A stretch of DNA of 64,000 bases from Pseudoalteromonas luteoviolacea NCIMB 1942. GTDB taxonomy: Bacteria > Pseudomonadota > Gammaproteobacteria > Enterobacterales > Alteromonadaceae. The position numbers and the translations under genes are program-made. Every line of letters starts with the position of its first letter. Positions within the stretch are counted from its first letter, which is position 1. The stretch lies in the NCBI RefSeq assembly GCF_001625595.1, contig NZ_AUXT01000169.1:1-64000 (forward strand), in the 5' to 3' direction. This document shows positions 10,001 through 17,505 of the stretch, one piece after another. A model generated the notes under the pieces. It did no database searches. It was given only the letters and a program-made list of their open reading frames with translations, and was not told the DNA's origin.

Positions 10001-10225
10001 ATACTTACCATTCTAGAGCAGTGGCAAGCAAGCGTTGCTCCTGTGATTGAGGTACTCAACCGACAAATCACAGAGGGGCAATTAAATTGTACGCGAAACT
10101 CTTTGCTAAGTTCATTACTGCACATGCATAACAATCGTATGTTCAAAGCTTATGGCCGTGAGCAGGAACTGGTTATTCATGATTTACTGCGCCGTAAGTA
10201 TTTTTCTGCAGACAAAAAAACGTAA
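7079..10225 (+). CDS. Full-length class I lantibiotic dehydratase (LanB)
   Basis: LanB uses glutamyl-tRNA to glutamylate Ser/Thr in the precursor core and then eliminates glutamate to give dehydro-residues. The N-terminal domain is recognisable from MVRMCSRPTPFGLFSG (about 90-105). The C-terminal elimination (SpaB_C) domain is recognisable from WFFIRYGDPDWHIRLRFHG (about residue 800). Both halves are in one 1048-residue chain, as in NisB-type class I enzymes and unlike split thiopeptide dehydratases. With the adjacent LanC and the C39 exporter this defines a class I lanthipeptide system. No flavin decarboxylase, protease or immunity gene is seen. A clear terminator follows at 10241. Confidence 0.95.
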   Translation: MSTKQLKNDNFFVIRTPRLALEQLAAFGEEGADTNLLLSAWLATPGVEEAIYLASPSLLERIELWRTKPDSKQGKKVAHALIKYMVRMCSRPTPFGLFSGIHKGTIASNTALTPADHLDDSRKTRLDMFYLSALKEHFIKHASRSDNLTYKPNSSHYFVAQQCRYIETYLSDDTMQYRLSAVESDEYFRFALALAKPGVSFNELVSRFAGHYPEAEQEEVESYIQDLIDEGVLLADIPLPLTGDSPDHALLKSISEIKEFDAADKLATALSQIDKLDEASSGEITPYKQLLSHLESLPVKAEENKLFQSDIYRAFEQCSLSEMEIKRVQKQLELIAGLTVTEPSSGLSQFISQFNSRFEGQFVSLDVILDDESGIGISTETGYEAPLVAGLNLARSGSNKATVPEVSMIENLVERALSLPENRDKDCVVLKSKELKPKVNNQEAVQNFPFSFGTMLSLFEDDKGHPVYKFNGCYGPSSANLLGRFCHLDSELKEAVTQHLEQEQAHSESVVFAEVVHMPEGRPGNVIARPHLRDYEIVFMADSSLDEDYQIPLSDLHVWVEGQKVKLWSKRLDKQVIPRLSSAHNYSARSLSAYKFLCMLQNQEGRAPHFRMPPSTERAAFVPRVMLDNLILSEKVWRIERTELEAISKKGQFNREKLDALIAKYTLDAQVSFAISDNVLQLDLRNPEMFAILLAETKGHTNVELKEVLSNSYRSRVVDNKGMRYSNEVIVPFINEHAKAHTHFSDDPHANITAAPIKRRFSAGSEWLSLKIYSGNSLVEQLLTEELLPLIEQSAELYDKWFFIRYGDPDWHIRLRFHGDPSLLCGQLLPRLNSLLDPKIESGELHKVELMTYEREVERYGGPESMSLVESLFMHDSRLIAQVCGLIEAFGENVRWRVALACTHRLLNLFEYTGEARLKLVSQLRDAFGREFNETSALRKQLGNRYREYQAQMDDDFIKLVPEQAQQCDEAQSAILTILEQWQASVAPVIEVLNRQITEGQLNCTRNSLLSSLLHMHNNRMFKAYGREQELVIHDLLRRKYFSADKKT

Positions 10226-10240
10226 CCCACCATATATGAT

Positions 10241-10268
10241 GAAAAGCGCGCTCACGGGCGCTTTTTTT
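10241..10268 (+). terminator. Rho-independent terminator after lanB
   Basis: AAAGCGC and GCGCTTT arms with an 8-base loop, followed by TTTTTTT, lie 16 bases after the lanB stop. It marks the end of the RiPP biosynthesis and export operon. Confidence 0.9.
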
Positions 10269-10341
10269 ATGTCTAATACGAGCTAAAACTACTCGCTATG
10301 GCTATATATAGAGAGATAACTTTACATAATATGGTAGAAAG

Positions 10342-10860
10342 ATGAGACGTTTAATCGGAGTGTTTTGCGGTATTTTTTTGTGTGCACAAAGTGCGTGGGC
10401 GGCGAACATCGCAGATGAACTCAAGGTGTTTGAACCGTACTTAGGGACATGGCAAGCAAGCTTTTCAATGGCGAGCGGCCAACCTGCGGTTACAGATGTA
10501 AGTCAGTGGGAGCGGGCGCTCAATGGCACGGCCATTCGAACGCTGCACTCTATTAATGACGGTGCATATGGTGGGGAGTCTTTGCTATTTTGGGATAAAG
10601 CAAAGCAGAGTATTGTCTTTTATTATTTTACCACTGCTGGCTTTTATACGTCGGGCAAGATAGAGGTCATCAGTGAGCATGAGTTTGTCGCTTATGAGTC
10701 AGTTGAAGGGAATCAAGACGGTATTACTGAAGTGAAGTCGACTAGTCGTTTCAAAAATGGAGCGTTCACCGTTTCAACGCAATACCTAAAAAATGGCAAG
10801 TGGACTAACCCTGAGCAAAGAACCTATCGTCCGAGTAACAAACCAGTTAAGTTCAAGTAA
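10342..10860 (+). CDS. Secreted calycin-like protein (DUF1579-type), unknown function
   Basis: 172 residues with a clear signal peptide (MRRLIGVFCGIFLCAQSAWA, cut near residue 20). The mature part starts ELKVFEPYLGTWQASFSM and is full of short beta strands, resembling DUF1579 / lipocalin-like proteins that begin with LxxxxGxW. No catalytic motif is seen. Its stop (TAA) overlaps the ATG of thpR by one base (TAATG), so the two are translated together. That coupling with an RNA ligase-like phosphodiesterase gives no obvious functional clue. The family assignment is tentative; the secretion call is firm. Confidence 0.7.
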   Translation: MRRLIGVFCGIFLCAQSAWAANIADELKVFEPYLGTWQASFSMASGQPAVTDVSQWERALNGTAIRTLHSINDGAYGGESLLFWDKAKQSIVFYYFTTAGFYTSGKIEVISEHEFVAYESVEGNQDGITEVKSTSRFKNGAFTVSTQYLKNGKWTNPEQRTYRPSNKPVKFK

Positions 10861-11381
10861 TGTCAACGAGAAGGTTATTTTTTGGTATCGGTTTGGATAG
10901 TCCAACAACGGCTGTAATTCAGCGATGGCTAGACGATTCAGTGGAATATCATAAAGCGCCTACTTTATCTCGAAATTGGCACATCACGTTGGCATTTTTA
11001 GCACAAGTGGAGGCATCTACAACCGACGCGCTGATTGAATTTGCAGGTCAGCTTAATGTTGCGCCTTTTGAGCTTCATTTTGCACAATCAGGCTATTGGG
11101 CGCACAATGGTATTTTTTATTTATCACCTTCACCTTGCGAAGCTTTGGAAAGTTTGGCTGCGCCACTGCGAGATATTTCAGAACAATGGCAACTGTATAC
11201 CAACCCATATGCGTATTTACCGCATATTACGCTGTTTCGGAATCATAAACCGATACCTCAAGTACGAGCACCAATAGAGCCCTTTACGCTGACTGTGTCA
11301 AACTTTCACTTGTACCATTCACATGCGTTACAAGATGGCTTGCATTATACGCCGATAGCCTCATTTGGCCTCAGCGCTTGA
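10860..11381 (+). CDS. thpR: RNA 2',3'-cyclic phosphodiesterase (2H family)
   Basis: ThpR (LigT) opens 2',3'-cyclic phosphates at RNA ends. The two catalytic HxT motifs of the 2H superfamily are present: HITLAF (about residues 41-46) and HITLFR (about 126-131). The start RRLFFGIGLD matches the family's usual first strand, and 173 residues is the normal length. The start overlaps the preceding stop by one base. The 3' end overlaps the convergent lysozyme gene by 11 bases, so no terminator separates them. Confidence 0.93.
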   Translation: MSTRRLFFGIGLDSPTTAVIQRWLDDSVEYHKAPTLSRNWHITLAFLAQVEASTTDALIEFAGQLNVAPFELHFAQSGYWAHNGIFYLSPSPCEALESLAAPLRDISEQWQLYTNPYAYLPHITLFRNHKPIPQVRAPIEPFTLTVSNFHLYHSHALQDGLHYTPIASFGLSA

Positions 11382-12021
11382 TGCGTTGGCTGAGTTGGGT
11401 CAGTAAAAAATGAGCAAGTCGACGTATGATGCCCACAGAGCCACTTTGACGAAATAACTTGGCGGTTGCTTTATTTCGCGCAGCACTAACATGCTTGCGG
11501 TGGCATTCATCCGCGGCGGCTGACCAATTCTCAGCGCGTATGGCATTGAGTAACTTTGGCCACGCTCGACTCAGGTTAGTCGTACCAAGGTTATAGGCCA
11601 TATCAAGGAGTGCCAACTGAACACTACTGGGCATTTTTTTGAAAGGGATATATCCATTTTGAGCACAAAATAAAGTGTCTAGCTCACGCTCGAAAGCGCG
11701 CAACTTTTTATCCAGCAGTTTTAAGCATTCTTCATGTGGTAAATACAGCTGGCAGTGTTGCTCATACCAACTAGCACGCCGCCCTTCAGGGAGTTTTGCG
11801 ATGATGGTAAACTCTTGCGCTTTAAGGTCTCTGCTCGCGACTTTCTTTGTCGACTTTTCCCTTAAAGTTATTTTTGCCAGTGTCTTAGGGTCATCAATGA
11901 GAAAACCAGCACCCAGAGTTACGTTACCGCGTGTATCAAGGTAGAGGTGGGCAATTACACCTTCATATAAACAGATATGTTTGGCGGCCAAGTGGCGGTC
12001 TAATGTTTTCAACTGGAACAA
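11371..12021 (-). CDS. T4-type lysozyme / GH24 muramidase
   Basis: A 216-residue lysozyme. Glu20, Asp29 and Thr35 have exactly the E-x8-D-x5-T spacing of the T4 lysozyme active site (YEGV, LYLDTRGNVTLGAGF). The later AQLALLDMAYNLG-like stretch (residues about 130-145) is also typical of the family. No signal peptide is seen. The start is TTG, preceded by AAGGTTGCG; it lies inside the end of the upstream one-TM gene (13-base overlap), suggesting translational coupling. It sits in one operon with a membrane protein and mltD rather than with phage genes, so it may be a domesticated endolysin. How it would reach the periplasm is not evident. Confidence 0.85.
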   Translation of the reverse strand: MFQLKTLDRHLAAKHICLYEGVIAHLYLDTRGNVTLGAGFLIDDPKTLAKITLREKSTKKVASRDLKAQEFTIIAKLPEGRRASWYEQHCQLYLPHEECLKLLDKKLRAFERELDTLFCAQNGYIPFKKMPSSVQLALLDMAYNLGTTNLSRAWPKLLNAIRAENWSAAADECHRKHVSAARNKATAKLFRQSGSVGIIRRLAHFLLTQLSQRIKR

Positions 12022-12683
12022 TTCGCAACCTTTTTGACTTCTGATGCTCTGTTAACTGTGTAGCATTGCTTGAGTAGGGAGCAATAGCAAGTATTTACAT
12101 CAATACCTGGTACCATCTCACTGATTTTTCCCCACAGGTTGCTGTTAAAGTTACTGCGAGTCATTGAAAACAAAACTAAATCATTGCCGTCTGCCAACAG
12201 AGCATTATTGGGGTTACTGGTTACGTACCAACCAAACTGCTTCATGTAATTAATGTCGTTGTTATCGGCTTGTACTTCTGTCAGGGCCGTTTTGTAGGCA
12301 TCGAGGCTACAGCAGTCATTTAATAATGCTCTGAGGTTTTTATATGTTGTGCCTTGGAACTCAAACTGCATGGATTTTATTAGAGCTGGGCCGGTTCCTG
12401 AGTTAGTGACTTTGACAGTCATGCGAGCACGATCTGCCTCAAGATCATAGTCACTGAAGCTAACTTGCAACCAAGGCCAAGTTTCTGCGTAAAGCTGTCG
12501 CTCCGCTGCCGCCACCTGCTCTTGTGCGGCTTTCGCTTGCATATAAGTGGCATAAAAAGAAGCCGCGGAGATTAAAATTGCACAGAGCGCCAATATGCTG
12601 TTCATCTTTGAACGAGACAGGCGCAATTTGAACTTACTCAATTTTACAGCGTTATTGTGCTCTGCTGGCTGTTCTGTCGACAT
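12009..12683 (-). CDS. One-TM membrane protein with coiled-coil stalk, unknown function
   Basis: 224 residues: a short basic cytoplasmic segment, one membrane helix (about 28-48, NSILALCAILISAASFYATY), an Ala/Gln-rich coiled coil (QAKAAQEQVAAAERQLYAE), then a beta-rich domain containing NSGTGPALIKSMQFEFQG and a Cys-rich end (NTCYCSLLKQCY). I do not recognise a named family. It lies 13 bases after mltD and overlaps the lysozyme start, so the three probably act together in wall remodelling or lysis. It could position or export the lysozyme, but that is a guess. Confidence 0.8.
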   Translation of the reverse strand: MSTEQPAEHNNAVKLSKFKLRLSRSKMNSILALCAILISAASFYATYMQAKAAQEQVAAAERQLYAETWPWLQVSFSDYDLEADRARMTVKVTNSGTGPALIKSMQFEFQGTTYKNLRALLNDCCSLDAYKTALTEVQADNNDINYMKQFGWYVTSNPNNALLADGNDLVLFSMTRSNFNSNLWGKISEMVPGIDVNTCYCSLLKQCYTVNRASEVKKVANCSS

Positions 12684-12696
12684 CTCAAGCTTCCTA

Positions 12697-13989
12697 TTAT
12701 GGCGCGGCTAAGAAAATGGTTAACTGCTTGCCTATTTGCAAGGTTGAGTGAGGTAGCTGATTCCATTGTTTGAGCTTATTAACAGATACGTTAAATTGCT
12801 TGGCAATGCGCCAGAGGCTGTCGCCCGATCTGACCGTGTAGGTGTACTGCTGATCTGCAAGGATGGGTAAGATCAATTTGTCGCCAATACGAATTTTATC
12901 TGAACGTAATTGGTTGAAGGATTTTAATTGCGACACGTTCAATCCGTAGTTTTGCGCGATCACACTCAAGCTATCACCGCGACGTATGGTGTAGGACTGC
13001 CATTGCTCATTGGGCATAGTAGGTAGGTTTTGTGCATACAGCTGCCATTTATCTGCTTTATGAACGGGCAGAATGAGTCGGTTCGGGCCACCTAGCAGCG
13101 CAGGAAAGCGTGCATACCCAGTATTCAGTTGAGCCAGCATTGACCATTCAGGACTGCTGTCGAGGATAGTGGCGCTAGGTAGTGAAACCACGGAGATTGC
13201 AGGTGTATTTGCAATGACAGGGAAATTCATCAGCTGCTGCTTAAGTAGCTGGGTTGCAGCAAGTAACTTAGGTACATAATGGCGAGTTTGTCGCGGTAAT
13301 TCTAACGCAAAGAAATTTGTTGATTTACCGGCTTTACGATTTTTTTCTATTGCTCTAAATACGCGGCCCTCACCGGTGTTATATGCCGCAATAGCATGGT
13401 ACCAGTTGCCATCAAATCGACGATGCAAGTAAGTGAGGAAGTCCAGTGCTGCATTGGTTGAGTCTATAAGATCTTGGCGGCCATCGTACCAAGGGTTTAT
13501 TTTAAGACCATAGTGTTTTGCAATGAGTGGTGTGAGCTGCCAAAGTCCTGAAGCATGTTTATGAGAATAAGCCTGCATATCGAAATCTGTTTCAATGAGT
13601 GGCATGAGCGCTAATTCAATGGGTAAACCTCGTTTTTCGATTTCAGTCACGATGTAGTAAAGCAAGGGCTCGGCTCGTTCACTGATTGTGTGCATGTAGT
13701 TTGGGTGCTTTAAATACCACTCTATACGCTTTTTTACTCTGCTGTGCTCTGATGGCGCGAAGCTAATCTGCTGGCGTATACGCTGCCATACATCTTCCGC
13801 ATCTTCTGGTGCAGTTGGAGACGTACTTTCAGTATGAGCGCCTTGTGGTGCTGTCACATCTTGGTGGCTGCTGGTTTGTTGATATTCCGGTATTTCTGAT
13901 GGGACATCATGGACTTCCTCTGATGTCGGAGTTGACTGGCAAGCCGTAAGCATCAGAATTGTGGAGATGAGTAATAAACGTTTGAGCAT
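12697..13989 (-). CDS. mltD: Membrane-bound lytic murein transglycosylase D
   Basis: MltD cleaves peptidoglycan glycan strands to 1,6-anhydro products in the periplasm. It begins with a lipoprotein signal (LLLISTILMLTACQS; Cys18 would be lipidated). The SLT-like catalytic domain (about 100-270) includes the Glu in LIETDFDMQAYSHKHASGLWQL and the later AIAAYNTGEGRVFRAI. Two LysM repeats follow at the C terminus (YTIRRGDSLSVIAQNYGL and YTVRSGDSLWRIAKQFNV). At 430 residues it is close to the usual length. It heads a three-gene minus-strand operon with the one-TM protein and the lysozyme. Confidence 0.94.
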   Translation of the reverse strand: MLKRLLLISTILMLTACQSTPTSEEVHDVPSEIPEYQQTSSHQDVTAPQGAHTESTSPTAPEDAEDVWQRIRQQISFAPSEHSRVKKRIEWYLKHPNYMHTISERAEPLLYYIVTEIEKRGLPIELALMPLIETDFDMQAYSHKHASGLWQLTPLIAKHYGLKINPWYDGRQDLIDSTNAALDFLTYLHRRFDGNWYHAIAAYNTGEGRVFRAIEKNRKAGKSTNFFALELPRQTRHYVPKLLAATQLLKQQLMNFPVIANTPAISVVSLPSATILDSSPEWSMLAQLNTGYARFPALLGGPNRLILPVHKADKWQLYAQNLPTMPNEQWQSYTIRRGDSLSVIAQNYGLNVSQLKSFNQLRSDKIRIGDKLILPILADQQYTYTVRSGDSLWRIAKQFNVSVNKLKQWNQLPHSTLQIGKQLTIFLAAP

Positions 13990-14166
13990 AATTCAGCACC
14001 CTTATTATTGTTTTTGTAACGCTATTTTATAAGTTTATGAAATAAATAGACAAGTTAAAAAACTGGTACAAGATGAGGGAATTACATAGTGGTTGTTGTT
14101 TTTTTGAACTAAAATTGGTTTTGTTGCGTTTAAGTAAAGTAGTTCCATTCAGTAAGGGGTATTTTT

Positions 14167-14463
14167 ATGGACCGCACAGAATTGAAAGAGCAATTTGAGC
14201 ACAGCTACATGGATCCCGTCATTTTGAGTTACGCAGACTCTAACCATTATCTTGCTGGTGGGTTAGATGTTTTAGGTAATTACCATCTAATCACAGATAA
14301 GCAGGGTAAAATCGTCACATACAACTCTCTGCGAGAAGCAGAAGTTGAGCTGGTTGAGCTTGGAGCCAAAGAAGCCACTTTTGATATGGAAACAGCCTAC
14401 GATGAAATGGTGGGTAGTGTCAGCGACGGACATTGTCGATTTAAGTTGCCACTCGTACATTAA
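14167..14463 (+). CDS. Small DUF6482-like protein
   Basis: 98 residues, soluble, acidic. It has a two-part layout: a beta segment with YLAGGLDVLGNYHLITDKQGKIVTYNSLREAEVEL, and an end with AYDEMVG. That end and the central K-G-x-x-x-x-F/Y-x-S-L-x-E-A pattern resemble the DUF6482 family as I recall it. No catalytic residues are apparent. The gene stands alone between divergent mltD and the convergent TonB receptor, with a preceding TAAGG site. Function unknown. Confidence 0.7.
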   Translation: MDRTELKEQFEHSYMDPVILSYADSNHYLAGGLDVLGNYHLITDKQGKIVTYNSLREAEVELVELGAKEATFDMETAYDEMVGSVSDGHCRFKLPLVH

Positions 14464-14471
14464 ATGAAGTT

Positions 14472-14492
14472 GGGGCGTAAACGCCCTGTTTT
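14472..14492. terminator. Hairpin between convergent genes
   Basis: GGGCG and CGCCC arms around a TAAA loop, followed by TGTTTT, lie just after the stop of the small plus-strand gene. The hairpin runs to within a few bases of the end of the minus-strand TonB receptor gene, so it may serve both. Confidence 0.7.
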
Positions 14493-16512
14493 ATAAAGTG
14501 CCTGTCAAAGACACTGTGACGACGGGTTTCACCTGGTCATTAAACCGTGTTTCCCCATCGAATATTTCACCTCGCCTTGAGTCGAAATAGGTTTGCGTAT
14601 AAGTATATTTAGCGGAGTTTAGCGCGCTAACTGCGACTTTGACTCGCAGCGAGTCGGACAGGGTGTATTCGCCAAAAGCATTTATTTCTGTGTGATCGCG
14701 CTCGACAAAGATTTCATCCTGATAGAAGTAAGTCGCAGACTCGGGCAGAGTGATGTCTACGCCCCAACTATAATTTGGCATATCTCGTCTAAACTCTATG
14801 CTGGCACTATGTGGCGTTAACCCTGTGGTCGCTCGAGTGCCTGTAAGCGGATCGTGATAGCGTGCGGTTGAATATTCATAGTCAAGGGAGAGTTGGCTGC
14901 CAGATAGTAAGTTATCAGTACTCAAAGTCGAAGAGAGAGTACTCCCTAATAGCGTCGCATTGCCCGCATTGCCAAGGCCCGCGCTACCATTTGTCAGTGT
15001 AACTACCTCATGAATATCTTTTTGCCACTGATTGAACACCTTTAAGCTGATGAAGAGGGAGTCCATTAGGCGGGCATTTAGCTGTGCAGCTAACTCACTG
15101 AATTGACTCGGTTGCAATCGGTGATTGCCAGACTGACTGCGATCAAACCCTGCATCTTGGCTGGCCACAAAGTGGTTAAAGTCGAGTTGATCAACATGGC
15201 GTCTGGCTGTCAGTGCAAAGTCCCAACTGTTCTTACTCTCATAGCTTAAGCGTAACAGTGGCTTCATAAAATTAAGATCACTACGATGGGTAGACGCCGT
15301 TGTGCTCTTGAGCTTGGTATGCTCTGTATTAAGACGGGTATATAACTTCCACTGTGAGTTCATTGTGTAGGTGAATGCAACGAATGGTAGGTATCTAATT
15401 TCAGATACCCGACTTGCAATTTGGCTACCACTGGCCTGCGTAACGGCATCAAGTTGATTACGGCTGATTTCAATGCCGACTTCCGGTTTCAAGAAGCTGC
15501 GCGGCGCAGTAAAGCTAAACAGCATAACTTGCTCTTGATGTGACTTGTATTGCTTAAAAACGTCGTTTTGCTCACCCGTTTCTCTGGTGACTGATTGGTT
15601 ATTTGTTGTTTTCTTATTCTGCAATGCAACAAGTTGTAATTGCTTGTCCTGCGATAATTTTTTCAACCAATCGGCGCTGAATTCATACTCCATCGTATCA
15701 ATTGATTCATTATACTGCCAAGTTTGATTGAGCGCGTGATGCATACTGCCATAAAGCCTATAAAAGTCTGTTTGCCAATCATCTTGCAGCGCCTTTGCTG
15801 AGAGTACTAAGCGGTTTGTTGCTTGATACCGGGTGCTGTTCAGCGACAGTAATCGGCTGTTCAACTTTTCAAAAAAATCTTCAGAGCCCACTTCTGTGAT
15901 AATTTTTTGAGCAGATTGAGATTCTATGGTGGATACTGATTGGTATCTATCATCTTGATAGTGAATGTTTATTTGGTGTTTCCATGCATTCATAGGTACA
16001 GAAAACTGCGCAGCCAGTTCACTGGGTCGATACTGCTGGTAGGCGGAGGTCAGTTTGCTGTGAGTTTGCCAATTGGTTGTGATGCTACTGGTATGAGTAA
16101 GCACATTGATCACCTGATTATATTGGCTGGCACTGCCAAAAGGGTGCCCAGTACTGTAGAAGTGCAGAGCGGTAATGTGCGCGGCAGGCAGTTGGCTCAG
16201 TATCTGACTCAATGACTCACTCTTGGAAGCGGGCATAGCGCCATTGATCAGTACGTTCCCCCCTGCGGCGGACAAGCCTCGACTCGCGGTATTTTGAACT
16301 AATGCAAAGCCTGGGATCTGCTCAATTTTATCAAGTGCATTTTGCCCATATAGTTGTTCTAGTGCCTGATTATCATAATTGATGACTGCGAATTGTGGTG
16401 TGTCTATCGTGCTTTGGGTATCTGTATAATCAAGTGCCGCCGAAACAGGTGCTATCAAAGCACAAAGGAGTGCCCCAAACATTGATAAGCGATTATTGAG
16501 TGACTTTTCCAT
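14491..16512 (-). CDS. TonB-dependent receptor-like outer-membrane protein
   Basis: 673 residues with a signal peptide (MSMFGALLCALIAPVSAAL-like, cut near residue 26). It has a plug domain (about 40-145: LDKIEQIPGFALVQNTASRGLSAAGGNVLINGAMPAS) and a long beta-barrel of alternating aromatic strands ending in VVTVSLTGTL. The plug and terminal strand fit TonB-dependent receptors, but the barrel is on the short side and no TonB box is obvious. The substrate is unknown. A LytTR regulator lies 157 bases upstream on the same strand and could control it. Confidence 0.85.
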   Translation of the reverse strand: MEKSLNNRLSMFGALLCALIAPVSAALDYTDTQSTIDTPQFAVINYDNQALEQLYGQNALDKIEQIPGFALVQNTASRGLSAAGGNVLINGAMPASKSESLSQILSQLPAAHITALHFYSTGHPFGSASQYNQVINVLTHTSSITTNWQTHSKLTSAYQQYRPSELAAQFSVPMNAWKHQINIHYQDDRYQSVSTIESQSAQKIITEVGSEDFFEKLNSRLLSLNSTRYQATNRLVLSAKALQDDWQTDFYRLYGSMHHALNQTWQYNESIDTMEYEFSADWLKKLSQDKQLQLVALQNKKTTNNQSVTRETGEQNDVFKQYKSHQEQVMLFSFTAPRSFLKPEVGIEISRNQLDAVTQASGSQIASRVSEIRYLPFVAFTYTMNSQWKLYTRLNTEHTKLKSTTASTHRSDLNFMKPLLRLSYESKNSWDFALTARRHVDQLDFNHFVASQDAGFDRSQSGNHRLQPSQFSELAAQLNARLMDSLFISLKVFNQWQKDIHEVVTLTNGSAGLGNAGNATLLGSTLSSTLSTDNLLSGSQLSLDYEYSTARYHDPLTGTRATTGLTPHSASIEFRRDMPNYSWGVDITLPESATYFYQDEIFVERDHTEINAFGEYTLSDSLRVKVAVSALNSAKYTYTQTYFDSRRGEIFDGETRFNDQVKPVVTVSLTGTL

Positions 16513-16669
16513 GGCTTTCTGAGCTTCCTATTACATAAAATTCTGAGCTTATTTGATAAATACAAACTAATTAAATCAAAGCATTAGGGGTTGTTGGGCG
16601 CTCTTTGGGATGAATGGACCGGTGCAGTGCACTCATCCCTATGAATTTTAGGACGAGTGGGCTGGTTGT

Positions 16670-17419
16670 CTAAGCTGCGTTTTCTAATCGCGCTTTAACT
16701 TTTGGTTTAAATGCTTTGCTCAGAGCGACAGATTGACCATTTTTTAGAAGCACTAGGCCGCTGCCTGACGGTTTAATTTGAATGCGCTCGATAAAGTTTA
16801 AATTGACCAAATGCGAACGATGGGTGCGTATAAATTGTGAGTCTAACAATTGTTGCTCGACTTGTTTGAGCGTGGTGCGTTTTAAAAATTGCTGCTCTTG
16901 GGTGTGAAATTCGACATAGTTGCTGGCAGAGTTGATGTGGGTGATATCATCATAATTAAGCTGTGACTTTTTAGCGCCGCGTTCAACCTCGATACTGCTA
17001 TTGACGCGATGCTCAATCCGTAAGAATGTGTGCCAAATAAAGCTAATGACGAACAAGGCCAAAGGGTGTGAGGGCGCAAAATACAATAAGGTATATGCGA
17101 TGCTGTCATTAAAGACGAATAAATCGAAAATGCTCTGATATGTCAGAGAAATACAAAGCATCAGCGCCAAAATACCAATCAACTTTTGATGTGTCAGCTG
17201 TTGTTTGATGTGATATTGATCTAATAGGCGAAAGATAATTGGTGTGATCAGGTACCATATTCCCCACTCTTGCAATGCCCATGCAGGATGATTGTTGATT
17301 TGTTGAGAGGCAGGCATGGCAAGGTCATAGAGCATGTAAGTGCCAGTCAAAAATAAAATCAGTGCACTCCAGCCTCCTATGGAAATGGCCCATTCCTTTT
17401 TTAATTGCTCTGTCATCAT
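16670..17419 (-). CDS. LytTR-type transcriptional regulator with membrane domain
   Basis: About 249 residues. The first half has four hydrophobic helices (about residues 15-135). The second half is a LytTR DNA-binding domain with LNYDDITHINSASNYVEFHT, LKRTTLKQVEQQL, FIRTHRSHLVNLNFIERI and SKAFKPKVKARL. There is no receiver domain, so sensing is probably through the membrane part. Two ATGs (17419, 17416) follow a GGGG stretch; the longer TTG start is less likely. It lies between the histidine kinase gene and the TonB receptor, all on the minus strand, and may regulate the receptor. Confidence 0.88.
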   Translation of the reverse strand: MMTEQLKKEWAISIGGWSALILFLTGTYMLYDLAMPASQQINNHPAWALQEWGIWYLITPIIFRLLDQYHIKQQLTHQKLIGILALMLCISLTYQSIFDLFVFNDSIAYTLLYFAPSHPLALFVISFIWHTFLRIEHRVNSSIEVERGAKKSQLNYDDITHINSASNYVEFHTQEQQFLKRTTLKQVEQQLLDSQFIRTHRSHLVNLNFIERIQIKPSGSGLVLLKNGQSVALSKAFKPKVKARLENAA

Positions 17420-17505
17420 ATACCCCAAACCAGAAACGCACGATTAGTGTACCCAATTTCAGATACTTTCCCATACTATTGCGACGATATTAAGTACTTA
17501 TATTG

